Shown piece by piece: positions 1 to 14,149 of a stretch of 64,000 nt of DNA. A program made the translations under genes and the position numbers. Positions within the stretch are counted from its first letter, which is position 1; every line of letters starts with the position of its first letter. The notes beneath the pieces are model-generated. The model did no database searches. It was not told where the DNA came from and saw only the letters and a program-made list of their open reading frames with translations. This DNA comes from Juglans regia. Taxonomy: Eukaryota; Streptophyta; Magnoliopsida; Fagales; Juglandaceae. The stretch lies in the NCBI RefSeq assembly GCF_001411555.2, contig NC_049901.1, positions 9,930,681 through 9,994,680 of the forward strand, read 5' to 3'.

Positions 1-1265
1 AGGCTTTGTTTGATAAACCATTTGCTGCTCAAAATGTTATCTTTGACATAATTTGATAGAGTATAATTATCTTTATAGGTATAATTGCACTTTTCTTTTG
101 TTTCAGTTAATCTAATGGAATGGAGGACCTACGTTAAGCTTAGGGGAGGCCATGGCCCCCTCCCAAAATTGTTTTAAAATATCTCCTAGATTTTATTTAT
201 AATTTTATATATAGAAAATGCAGACCGCTTCCAAAAAAAATTTATAATCTCTCCAAAATTTTTTAAAATTTCAATATGCCTAAAAATGTATCTCTCCAAT
301 TTTTCTTCCCTATAGTCCCAAAATTTTGTATAATTTCTATATATTATCTATTTTCAAGGATATGGCCTTAGTAAAATTAAATTAAAACAAATTTAGCAAA
401 AATAATAAATTTATTAATAAGGATCCTAAAGTTCTTTGTTTTATATACAATATTACGCTTCTTAATATATAATCCAAAATGATAATACGAGAAAAATCAT
501 TTAAGGTTAATGATCTATATGAAACATAGTTTAGAGGTTTTATCCTCTAGACTTCATTGAACAAGAAAAAAAAAAAATTATTTAAGGTCTTAACTATAAT
601 ATTATATACTTAATGTGACACAAAAATATCTAAATTTTATATGAAATTTAATAAACTTACGTATTAGAACGAAAGATGATATTCTAAAAGATAACTTGAT
701 AGTTTCTATGAAGAAAATAAATTTTAAATATTTCATTACAAAAAATTCTAATAGATCATGAATACTATTCCATGAAATATTATTTTCAGAAATCTGAAAC
801 ATATATTAAGTTGTGTTTTTAGAATTTGATTTCTATGTATATGTAGCAAATTATCAAGATCTGATTATATATATAGTCACAAATTTCCATTTTTGTAATT
901 CTATTCGCGGACAAGTATTTTTTGAGTTATAATTGCCGCTAATACTGATCTAGTGAAGGCACCCAATTTTACAAATGAACAAAAAACCTTAGTTCTTATC
1001 CAGGAATGTGACCAGACTCAGGCACCGAATACAAGAAAAGAAGGAAGAGGGTGCTGCGCTGGTGAAGGAAGAGAGAATGTTTAGGCCTCTTGTTGAAGAG
1101 CCAAAATAATATTGCAAGCTCCGAGAAGCAAAATACCAGCCTGGGGAAAACATACACGTTTAGTTGTCACCTTTTCAGTTTCTCGCAACTTAGAGAAAAG
1201 AGAGAGAAGTTGAAGAGTTCATCCCATTAGAGCCATTTTGTAGAGTTGCAGGAAAGAAAACATTA

Positions 1266-1301
<36 letters not shown>

Positions 1302-1603
1302 GCAGCCCCAAACAACATTCAAGAATGTCATTCTTGCCAGCCGGAAACAGCACTTCAGGCGTATCAGTATACAAGTTGTGAGAAATTTCAAACACACTAA
1401 AATGGAAGACAAAATTACAAGAAGGCAGAAGTTTCCAACTTTTAACACAAATTTGCTTTCACAGCCAGAGCGAACCATGTTTCATAATTCATCATCCGTT
1501 ACTACTACTGTATGGCATTTTACAGGGACCAAGTGGCTAGAAAAAAAAACTACGTGCAAGCATGGAAGAGCAAATAATACTGTTCTCTGCAACTTTAAAT
1601 TTT
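1..1603. other. 3' flank of the cytidylyltransferase gene, no gene seen
   Basis: AT-rich DNA with no convincing reading frame. Positions about 120-420 look like a decayed repeat, with recurring 'CTCCAAAATTTTTTAAAATTT'-type phrases and a GGCCCCCTCCC stretch, but I cannot name the family. A short CATA microsatellite is at about 1266-1293. The part from roughly 1260 to 1603 probably carries the 3' untranslated region of the minus-strand gene to the right. The plus-strand frame at 1378-1761 is the antisense of the acidic C-terminal exon of that gene. Confidence 0.5.
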
Positions 1604-5769
<4,166 letters not shown>

Positions 5770-6060
5770 TCGAATGATTCGAATCAGCAGCAGCAATAAC
5801 CCTCTTTCATTTCATTTGATTGTTCTTTCGCGAGTATACCACTCCCCCTGTATTAGCGTTTCTGCGGTCCTCAGTCTCACAACATACGGTAATTTCGCTT
5901 CCTATTTTTCACTATATCTTATATATTTTTTTGGTTTATTCCTGCAAAGAAAAATATATATTACTGAAAGAAATAGCCGAACCCCAGAAACAACCAACAT
6001 CTATTTAAATTTGACTCGATTATTAATTTAGAGAAAAAATAATAATAATTTCATATTGCC
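5770..6060. promoter_or_regulatory. Short upstream region of CCT before Harbinger DNA
   Basis: Only about 290 bp separate the CCT start codon from the first palindromic repeat of the Harbinger region. No clear TATA box or TIR is visible. It presumably holds the CCT 5' UTR and core promoter; this is inferred from position only. Confidence 0.4.
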
Positions 6061-6065
6061 GACAC

Positions 6066-6415
6066 TTGTTGTGTATTCAAGACTTGTATTTGAGTGTATT
6101 TAGTGGCTGGGCAGCCACTATCTCTAATTAAAAATTTGTTGTTGTGTATTCAAGTTGTGTATTTGAGTTGTATTTACTGGTTGGGCAGCCACTATCTCTA
6201 ATTCTGAACTTCTTGTTTGATTTCAAGACTTGTATTTGAGTGTATTTAGTGGCTGGGCAGCCACTATCTCTAATTAAAAATTTGTTGTTGTGTATTCAAG
6301 TTGTGTATTTGAGTTGTATTTACTGGTTGGGCAGCCACTATCTCTAATTCTGAACTTGTTGTTGTGTATTCAAGACTTGTATTTGAGTGTATTTAGTGGC
6401 TGGGCAGCCACTATC
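6066..6415. repeat. Tandem array of palindrome GTGGCTGGGCAGCCAC upstream of ORF1
   Basis: Five units of about 72-74 bp. Three carry the perfect 7+2+7 inverted repeat GTGGCTG-GG-CAGCCAC (6103-6118, 6249-6264, 6396-6411). Two alternate units carry a degenerate left arm (CTGGTTGGGCAGCCAC, near 6177 and 6323). Full and degenerate units alternate, giving a 146-bp higher-order period. The same motif reappears directly after ORF1. Short open frames here (for example 6290-6562) are repeat artefacts. Confidence 0.93.
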
Positions 6416-6565
6416 CAACATGCAACATGGTTTGATATTTTCTTAAAATATGCTTCCACTGCTTTGTTTTCTTGTGCTGAGTATTATCTTTTTTATTGTA
6501 CTGCCTTGTATCTAATTTTTTGTGCTTATTGTGCTGCCTTGTATCTATTGTTTGATTCTTAAAGG

Positions 6566-7625
6566 ATGGGCAGTCCATCTGAGGAGGATCCCTTCTTCAC
6601 CACTCTCTTACAAAGTGGAGGAGAAGGTTGCACTCCAACATATGAGCAATATTCTAGTGTTATGATCCAAACAACTCCTCTTCACGGTGAAAAGAGGCCT
6701 CCTCCAAAAAAAGTTCAGAGAGGTGCATCTTTCACTGTTGAGGAGGATAACTTACTTGTATCCGGTTGGCTCAACATTAGCATTGATGCCATACGGGGTA
6801 CCGATCAAAAATCCACACAAATGTGGGAGAGAATTTCTGAGTTTTATCACGAGTATAAAAAACCAAATACTGCAAATCGTTCGATAGGGTCATTGATCAA
6901 TCGTTGGTCCATGATCCAGAAATGCACAAACAAGTTTTGTGCATTTCTAGCGCAAGTAGAGTCATTACACCCAAGTGGTGCAACCGAGCAAGACAAGGTA
7001 TGTACCATTTTCCTTTAAATAATGTATTTTTTTATCGATTATTTACTTTTTTGACAATATTCCTTCAATTTTTCAGATTGAAAAAGCTAAAATAATGTAC
7101 AAAGAGATAGAGAAGGGGAATTTCACAGTGGAGCATTGTTGGTGTCAATTGAGACACCAACCCAAATGGCAGCAACACATGAACATGCTGAATACAAGGA
7201 GAAAACCACCCGATAAACGTCCAGCCAATGAGCAGTCTTTTGAAGTTCCCGATGACGTTGTGGAGGAGAATGTTGAGAGGCCTCCAGGCAAAAAACTTGA
7301 GAAGGATAACTTAAGGAAGCGGAAGGCTCAGGAAGCATGTGATGTTGACTTCAACGGTGCGCTAGAAAAAATGACCGCTGATAGGCGACTGTTCATGGGA
7401 GAGAGGAGAGCATGGGTGATGAAGGCTGATGAAGTGAGAAGTGCACAACTAGAACTTGATAAGAGGAAGTTCGAGGCGGAGATCATGAGTAAGGATCTTT
7501 CTAATATGACCGTCATGCAACAAGCCTATTTCCTGGATATTCAGAAGAAAATTTATGAGGACTCTTTAAATAATTCCGAAGGTACATTCGACACATCTCC
7601 ATCCATACCTCATGGAGGTGTGTAA
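6566..7625 (+). CDS. Harbinger ORF1, Myb/SANT-like DNA-binding protein
   Basis: The second protein of PIF/Harbinger transposons; in studied members it is a Myb-like DNA-binding partner that helps bring the transposase to DNA and into the nucleus. Two exons: 6566-6997 (donor AAG|GTATGT) and 7077-7625 (acceptor TTTTTCAG|ATT), in phase, 326 residues with stop TAA... at the TGTAA end of 7623-7625. The SANT/trihelix-like domain spans about residues 52-165: FTVEEDNLLVSGWLN, then MWERISEFYHEYK, SLINRWSMIQKCTNKFCAF and a final CWCQLRHQPKWQ. It is followed by a basic stretch (LRKRKAQ) and a charged C-terminal helix. The protein is intact. It is flanked on both sides by palindrome arrays that could be its binding sites (inference). 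The host gene alternative is unlikely given the nearby transposase. Confidence 0.88.
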
Positions 7626-7654
7626 CTGTTGGTTCATTTACAACCCAAAATTCC

Positions 7655-8490
7655 AGTATTTAGTGGCTGGGCAGCCACATGTATATCCAAAACATGTGGC
7701 TGGGCAGCCACTAGTACAAGTGAATGTTAGTTTTGTTTTAAATAGATGACTGGACAGTTAGTTGATATGGACAGCCAGCAGTATCTTGAATGTTTTTGTG
7801 GATTAGAGACTTTATTTTGTTGAGGTTGGACAGCCACTTGAAATTGGCTCATGTTAGTTGATGTTGTTGTGGATTAGAGACTTTATTTTGTTGATATGGA
7901 CAGCCAGCAGTCTCTTGGCTCATGTTAGTTTATTTTGTTGTATTTAGGGAATTTATTTTGTTGATATGGACAGCCAGCAGTATCTTGAATGTTAGTTGAT
8001 TTTGGAGAATTTATTTTGTTGATATGGACAGCCAGCAGTATCTTGAATGTTAGTTGATGTTGTTGATGTTAGAGAATTTATTCTTGTTGATATGGACAGC
8101 CAGCAGTCTCTTGGCTCATGTTAGTTTATTTTGTTGTATTTAGGGAATTTATTTTGTTGATATGGACAGCCAGCAGTATCTTGAATGTTAGTTGATTTTG
8201 GAGAATTTATGTTGTTGATATGGACAGCCAGCAGTATCTTGAATGTTAGTTGATGTTGTTGATGTTAGAGAATTTATTCTTGTTGATATGGACAGCCAGC
8301 AGTCTCTTGGCTCATGTTAGTTTATTTTGTTGTATTTAGGGAATTTATTTTGTTGATATGGACAGCCAGCAGTATCTTGAATGTTAGTTGATTTTGGAGA
8401 ATTTATTTTGTTGATATGGACAGCCAGCAGTATCTTGAATGTTAGTTGATGTTGTTGATTTTGGAGAATTTATTTTGTTGATATGGACAT
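7655..8490. repeat. Palindrome pair and 196-bp higher-order tandem array downstream of ORF1
   Basis: Two perfect GTGGCTGGGCAGCCAC palindromes (7663-7678, 7696-7711) start 38 bp after the ORF1 stop. A run of one-sided variants follows, GATATGGACAGCCAGCAG, starting at about 7763, 7893, 7963, 8021, 8089, 8159, 8217, 8285, 8355 and 8413, with a truncated copy at 8480. Spacings repeat as 70, 58, 68 bp, so three copies of a 196-bp higher-order unit run from about 7893 to 8480. The half-site CAGCCA is kept in every complete unit. Confidence 0.93.
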
Positions 8491-9119
8491 TCTAGATGTC
8501 ATGAATTTACAATGGCAAGATGGTCAAGTGAGTTTATATCCACAGTACTTCCCAACTAAATATCTCTCTGCTATTGATTTATCTATTAAAACTACAAGAC
8601 AACCAAAACCTGATACACTTGTACTAGTTCACATGAATCACAGTTGATATAGTTTAGCGAGTTGGAATTAAGACATCAGGGGACCAACTATTATACAACA
8701 ACTTGAAAGTGTCAGTCTGGCCGAAAGGCAGGTAAATGAGAAAAAACGATAAATTCAATGTCTCATTTGCACAGAAACAGCTTTTAACACCCAAATAAAC
8801 AATGCAGAATTCATTTTTAAAATGATAAAATAAACAATGCAACAATGATAAAATTAAAAATAAACAATGCAACCACAAAATGATTGCATTGTCTTTTATA
8901 TATTTTTTTTAAGCATGAATATGAATTTGCAATATTCCAAATGACATTCATATTCCAAAAAGCTTTAAAACAATATTCCAATAAAAAGCTTTAAAATAAT
9001 AAACAACGACACATCATAACTAATAAACTTATTTAATAATCATAAACAACAACAGTGAACTCCATGCATATTCTACGGGTACTCGACAATAAACGGCAAT
9101 AAACTTCATAACTCGTAAA
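8491..9119. other. Inter-ORF spacer of the Harbinger element
   Basis: AT-rich DNA between the repeat array and the transposase stop codon. It includes a short duplicated phrase (AAACAATGCA) at about 8797-8873. I see no gene; it presumably holds the 3' ends of the two convergent transcripts. Confidence 0.5.
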
Positions 9120-10412
9120 TTATGAGCGGCCATGCAAATTCCATAAATGCTCGATAAGGTCAGCTTGGAGTTGAGAATGAGTGCCTCTATCTCTGATTCG
9201 ATGATGTTGCGCAATGAATTCCATGAATTCAGGTATATTATCGCGTGAAATTGGCTCATGTGGAGTATCATCATTGGATTCGTAAATAAACTGGTCAGCC
9301 CCGAGATATTGATGACGCTCATCTTCAACGATCATATTGTGCAAGATAATGCATGTGTACATAATGTCTTTTAGAACTCGGGGCTGAAAATACCTAGCAG
9401 GTCCACGCACAATTGCAAATCTAGCTTGGAGTACTCCGAAGGCTCGCTCCACATCTTTCCTTGCAGACTCCTGACAAGTAGCAAAATGTTTTTTCTTTTT
9501 TCCATGTGGAGCAGGAATTGTCTTCACTAATGTTGCCCATGAAGGATATATACCATCAGCAAGATAATATCCCATTGTGTATTCGTGACCATTGATTGTG
9601 TAGTTGCACGGAGGAGCATGACCTTCGGCCAACGTGGCAAAAACAGAAGATCGATCGAGTACATTGATGTCATTATGAGACCCAGGCAAACCAAAAAAAG
9701 CATGCCATATCCAAAGATCATAAGATGCAACAGCCTCCAAAATAATAGTTGGTTCATTTACGTGACCAGAGTACATACCTTTCCAAGCACTAGGACAGTT
9801 CTTCCATTTCCAGTGCATGCAATCAATGCTACCCAACATTCCTGGAAACCCACGGTTTTGTCCGACTTCTAGTAACCTCGCTATATCACTATTGGTTGGA
9901 GACCTCAAGTACTCACCCCCAAAAATTGACACGATCGCCTTTACAAATTTCTTCATACTCAACCGTGCGGTGCTTTCTCCAATTCTTACATACTCGTCCA
10001 TAAGATCTGCCGTAACCCCATATGCAAGCATCCTAATTGCTGCAGTTATCTTTTGAAGGGAGGACAATCCAAGTCTCCCACTAGCGTCTCTTTTTTGGAC
10101 AAAATAATCATCGTGAGCTTCAACTGCAGAATGTATGCGTAAAAAAAGATTACGATGCATTCGAAACCTCCTCCTAAATACGTTTGGCGGATATATTGAC
10201 GGCTCAGCAAAGTAATCATTCCAAAGGCGCTCATGACCTTCCAATGGATTACGTCGGATGAACATACGAGGTTGAGAATTACGACGACGTGAAGCAGATG
10301 CTCCCTCGACTGCATGTTGTTGTCTATGTAGGGCCATTGCTTGTATCATATACTCCTCGTGATCAAAATAATCTTCATCTTCTATATGATCAATACTCTC
10401 AAAGGGATCCAT
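9120..10412 (-). CDS. PIF/Harbinger DDE transposase, intact
   Basis: Single-exon 430-residue nuclease of the HARBI1/DDE_Tnp_4 family, which cuts and pastes the element at TWA targets. Candidate catalytic residues sit in the usual contexts: D197 in GSIDCMHW, D248 in GLPGSHNDIN, a third family Asp D286 in LADGIYPSW, and E322 in RKDVERAFGVLQARF. The N-terminal part contains a helix-turn-helix-like stretch (LSSLQKITAAIRMLAYG, about 117-133). The C-terminus has the family's CIILHNMIVEDE phrase. The length is typical, and no stop or frameshift is present. The start at 10412 (MDPFESID) is 86-95 bp downstream of a minus-strand TATAAATAG box. It converges on ORF1, with the repeat array between. Confidence 0.95.
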   Translation of the reverse strand: MDPFESIDHIEDEDYFDHEEYMIQAMALHRQQHAVEGASASRRRNSQPRMFIRRNPLEGHERLWNDYFAEPSIYPPNVFRRRFRMHRNLFLRIHSAVEAHDDYFVQKRDASGRLGLSSLQKITAAIRMLAYGVTADLMDEYVRIGESTARLSMKKFVKAIVSIFGGEYLRSPTNSDIARLLEVGQNRGFPGMLGSIDCMHWKWKNCPSAWKGMYSGHVNEPTIILEAVASYDLWIWHAFFGLPGSHNDINVLDRSSVFATLAEGHAPPCNYTINGHEYTMGYYLADGIYPSWATLVKTIPAPHGKKKKHFATCQESARKDVERAFGVLQARFAIVRGPARYFQPRVLKDIMYTCIILHNMIVEDERHQYLGADQFIYESNDDTPHEPISRDNIPEFMEFIAQHHRIRDRGTHSQLQADLIEHLWNLHGRS

Positions 10413-10497
10413 AGGGAATTGGGAGAATTGTGTATTTGATGGAATGAAGGAAGAAATATTGGTTTTTGATGAGTGGGAAGTAATGAGAGGATGGATC

Positions 10498-10506
10498 TAT
10501 TTATAC
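10498..10506 (-). promoter_or_regulatory. TATA box of the Harbinger transposase
   Basis: Minus-strand TATAAATAG, about 90 bp before the transposase ATG and about 370 bp inside the right terminus, a normal position for a self-contained transposon promoter. Confidence 0.6.
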
Positions 10507-11399
10507 AGCTTAATCAGAGACTATTAGTTGTAACTAAAAAAATTGGTAAAAGAAGAATGGTTGGCACCATCTACTTGTTGGGTAGAAGAATGGTTGTTAA
10601 AATGTCTTTGTTAGATAATTAGGTTGAGAAAAAAAATTAATACAATTAATAATAATTTAAGTATCAAATTAAATTATTAATTAACATATATTAGTGTAAT
10701 TATAAAATTTATTATAAAAAATAATATTATTAAAAAAATAATATTATATTATTATTTTGATGAATCTAATGGCTAATCCAATGTGGAGTTATGGATAAGG
10801 AGATTTTAGATATATGAAAAACATGTACTTTTCATCAAATTTTGAAGATGAATTTGATGAATCCAATGCCAGTGCTCTTAGAGCATTGGTAGTGGTTTAT
10901 GCATCTTCATATACAAAATTGTCCTTTTTGAAGAATGATTTTGCATATGAAGAACTTGTCCCACATTGGATTATGCATCTTAAAATCAAATAATAATAAA
11001 ATATTCATTATGTTATAATTTTTTTTTTTATAATTTTATTTCCTATAAATCTGGTTTGTGCATTTAGATGGTATGGTCTAATAAATTCAAGTCAAATTAC
11101 ACTACATGAAGGCAAAAAAACTCAATATACCATCCAGCTCAAATAAATCCAACTTCAAGTCCAATAAATTTCATACAAATTCATAACTTGGACATAATGT
11201 AATTCCATACAAATTCAACTATCCAAATAAATTACATACTTCAATTCAACTGTCCCAAAATAAATTCCATGCACATTCAACTTCCAACCAAAAGAAATTT
11301 CATACACATTTATCTTTAAACCTCATGTATCAAAATCAACTTAATAGAAAATCCACAAAGTTGATTTTAATACAATTTGAACTACTTCAAGTTGGACTT

Positions 11400-11645
11400 G
11401 GCAGCTCCATATGTCAACCAGCAACTCCACAGCAGCAGCTCCACAGCAGCCCAGCTCCACAGCACCTCCACAACAGCCCAGCTCCTTCCCACAGCAGCTC
11501 CACAAAAGAATGGTGCAATTTGGTGCAACCACAGTACAAAAAGTACCCAAAATATGTCAACCAGCAGCTCCACAGCAGCACCTCCACAGCAGCCCAGCTC
11601 CTTCCCACAGCAGCCCAGCTCCTTCCCACAGCAGCTCCACAATTG
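11400..11645. repeat. CAGCAGCTCCA-rich imperfect tandem repeats
   Basis: Many copies of CAGCAGCTCCA / CAGCCCAGCTCC units in two blocks (11405-11505 and 11559-11640), separated by unique DNA. It reads open in several frames on both strands as Ser/Gln/Pro- or Cys/Gly-rich peptides, the mark of low-complexity DNA rather than a gene. Confidence 0.85.
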
Positions 11646-12597
11646 AATATGTATTTCAAACCCACAAGTCTACAAGCAAAACCACATGTCTACAACCCAG
11701 TATAATGCATTTCAATTTTGAGATTTTGAAAATAAACCTAGTATAATGCATTTCTATTGAAAATGAGACAGATTACCAACCACATGTCTACAACCAAAAT
11801 AATGCATTTCTGTCATGTTCATGTTCATTTCTGCATTTCTGTCATGCACGAGTGCCGAACGAAATTCTGTCATGTTTTTTCCTCAACCTCATATTATACA
11901 GAGTAATTTTCTTGGACATCTTGGCAATAAAATGGTAGAGAACATAAGCAAATCATACCAGTGTAGGGGAAATCACAGCATGTATAACACTTGCAAACAT
12001 AAGCAAATCATACCAATCATACCAATCTCGGTTGAATATAAGGAAAAATCACACAAAAAATCCTAAAAAATTCTAATCAGGGGAAATCACACATTCCATG
12101 AGGGGAAATCACACAAAATAATTTTTGAAATAAAAACAAGTGGATTGCACGAAATTACCTTTTCTAGGGTTTGTGAAATCGCCGAACGAAATCGGGGCTT
12201 TGGGCGAGATAAGAGGTCGTCGTTGATGAAGGAACAATCCCGTCGTGCACTTGAGCTGAGCTTTGTGCAATGGTGTAGCAGAGCAGAGAGAAGAGAGAGG
12301 AAGAGGGAAGACAGTGCAGCGGAAATGGGTTGTCGAAGAGAAGCGAGCAAGAGAGAGCAAGAGAGAGACTATTATTTGGTAAATCTGGCTTGTCGAAGAG
12401 AAGAGAGCAGCAAGAGCAAGAGAGAAGAAGGAATCATACCAATCGGAAGAGGAGAATGGGTCTGTCGAAGAGAAGAGAGCGAGAGAGCGAGAGAGATGAT
12501 GGAGAGCGGGAGAGAGGATGGGGGTGACTTTTCGCGCGAGAGAGTGAGCCGTTCGGATAGAGAGAGAAAAAACATTATTTTTAATGTTTGAAGACTA

Positions 12598-12633
12598 AAA
12601 CAGTGCTTCTTCAAATTTGAAGAAGCACTGTTT
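12598..12633. repeat. 36-bp perfect palindrome
   Basis: The half-site AAACAGTGCTTCTTCAAA is followed at once by its exact reverse complement, with no spacer. It lies 109 bp inside the right end of the non-coding Harbinger-like element and shares the TTTGAAGAA block with both TIR arms. Confidence 0.95.
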
Positions 12634-12745
12634 ATAGTTATGGATAAAAATGAAGATGGATACACCAATGTGGACGATTTTATAGATATATTCTTCAAAT
12701 TTAACAATGAAGATGAAGATAAAGAAGCCACTGCCAGTGCTCTTA

Positions 12746-14149
12746 GTAAATCCAAGCCTTCGATCATATTTGGATGTGCACCTGTAGCTTGACCAAAGCA
12801 ATTGTTTACTATTATTCTGTCTCACTATTCTCGATTTTTCTTCTTTTTATTGAAGTCTTTTGCTTTTATCCCGAGTTTTTTTTTTCTTTTCTTTTCGTTT
12901 CTGCTTCTCTGCTCTACTCTCATGAAATGGACTGGTCCGATTGAACATCACCACTGCACCATCGGCAACGGCTTCTTCTGGGCTTCGTGATGCCACCGCA
13001 CCACCCTCCTCTCTCTCTCTCTCTCTCTCTATCTCTATCTCTAATCCCACTTGTTCTCTTCCTTTCCCAATGACTAGGTATGCGATGTCGATATAGGAGT
13101 CCTGTTATTTCATCATCCTCAAATATTTAAAGCATTTCTCTCCCCACATCTTCTCTCTCTCTCTCTCTAATTTGTGTACTCTAACCCTCACCATCTTTTT
13201 TTTATGATTAATCTATCATTTATGATATGGAGAGACATTTTGGAGTATGAGGATTTTGGGGCTTACCATTTGTGAAGATTTGTTTGAGGTCTATTGGGGG
13301 TTTCTAGGGTCTATTATATCATTTGTGTTCCTTGTTTAGTGTTACAAAATTTAGGGCTTACGAATTGGTTTAATTCAATCGGATTTGGGGTTCCTTTTTT
13401 CTGGCCGACCAAGGACCATGTTCAAGCATATCTTGCGCCATAATTAATGTCTCGATGAGTTTGCTTTTATTCATCTTCTGGATGAGTTTGCTTGCGTGTT
13501 GAGTTTTTTTTTTTTTTTCCTTTTGATTTTGTGGATTAGTTTCTTTGCATATATGCTGGCTGTTTTGAAATCAAAATTACATCAAGGGGAAGTTGGAGAA
13601 CATCATAAATTACTTTAAGGGGGGGTTGGATGAACCGGAAAGGGAGGACATTGTACGTGTTGCTCATAACTTATTATCTGCAACTACGCACAATGATGAG
13701 GGTTGGTTCATATGTTGTTCAGGATGGTTGCTTTAATTTGTCTCTGCTTCTTGTTTTGCCGTGTTGAATAAAATCTTGACGTATGTTAATTTTTCATGTG
13801 TATTATTTATGAATAGACTTTTATCACTTCCAAGTTTTGTTTAGTATTTGTTTCTGGAATTGATTTCTTGAAAATGAAAGAGCACTCTAAACGGCCCTGC
13901 CTTCTGGGGCTAGAAAACTGAATGAAGTTCCTTTTCTTTTTGAACTTCAATGGGATTGGATATTACCTTTGCTCTGCAGATATGTTAGGAAAAGTTGACC
14001 AAACCACACAAAGCTATGTTAGGATTGGATTTTAGGCTGTGTTTGCACTTCAATTATTGAAGTCTCAGAGTTTCAAGTTTCACCTAGCTACCTCATGGCA
14101 TTGCATTCGAACCACAAATAGGTTTGAGGTTTTTATTCTCGTCGGTTTT
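12746..14149. other. Intergenic DNA, with CT-rich leader-like stretch
   Basis: A pyrimidine-rich stretch with (CT)n tracts at about 13009-13030 and 13153-13168 resembles the 5' leader of a plant gene on plus, but no convincing coding region follows apart from the fragment at 13572-13736. Otherwise I see nothing. Confidence 0.4.
13572..13736 (+). pseudogene. Possible orphan exon, unrecognised protein
   Basis: A short open stretch reads as ordinary protein: KLENIINYFKGGLDEPE, then IVRVAHNLLSATTHNDEGWF and CCSGWLL before a TAA. Its composition is unlike the AT-rich noncoding DNA around it. No start codon or partner exons are evident. It may be a leftover exon of a gene lost here, or captured by a mobile element. 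I do not recognise the family. Confidence 0.25.

Larger units (their letters stand above)
6066..10877. mobile_element. PIF/Harbinger-type DNA transposon with both proteins open
   Basis: Contains a Myb/SANT-like ORF1 (6566-7625, plus) and a DDE transposase (9120-10412, minus), transcribed toward each other. Repeat arrays lie on both sides of ORF1. The right terminus reads ...CCAATGCCAGTGCTC at 10863-10877, followed by TTA, the usual Harbinger target. Its inward sequence includes TCCAATGTGG (10776-10785), shared with the subterminal DNA of the neighbouring element at 10881-12742. I could not find a matching left terminus (expected GAGCACTGGCATTGG-like) between 5770 and 6566, so the left boundary given is only the start of the repeat array. 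The left end may be lost or diverged. Both reading frames are intact, so recent activity is possible. Confidence 0.85.
10881..12742. mobile_element. Non-coding PIF/Harbinger-like element with long imperfect TIRs
   Basis: Left end GAGCATTGGTAGTGG (10881-10895) and right end CCACTGCCAGTGCTC (12728-12742) are inverted matches. They are flanked by TTA on both sides (10878-10880, 12743-12745). The inverted similarity extends about 100 bp inward with short gaps: TTTGAAGAAT and CCACATTGG blocks occur in both arms. The 1862-bp interior has no transposase. It holds a CAGCAGCTCCA-rich repeat stretch (11400-11645), a purine-rich GAGAGAAG stretch (12230-12570) and a 36-bp perfect palindrome (12598-12633). 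Open frames in those stretches are low-complexity. The intact transposase next door could act on it (inference). Confidence 0.82.

Noticed and set aside
6290..6562. 90-residue frame before ORF1
   Set aside because: It lies in the palindrome array; its composition reflects the repeat, and the ORF1 ATG at 6566 is better supported.
11325..11746. Overlapping frames on both strands, Ser/Gln/Pro-rich or Cys/Gly-rich
   Set aside because: CAGCAGCTCCA repeat DNA reads open in many frames at once; no domain.
12145..12591. 148-residue Arg/Glu-rich frame and its antisense
   Set aside because: Purine-rich low-complexity DNA inside a non-coding transposon.
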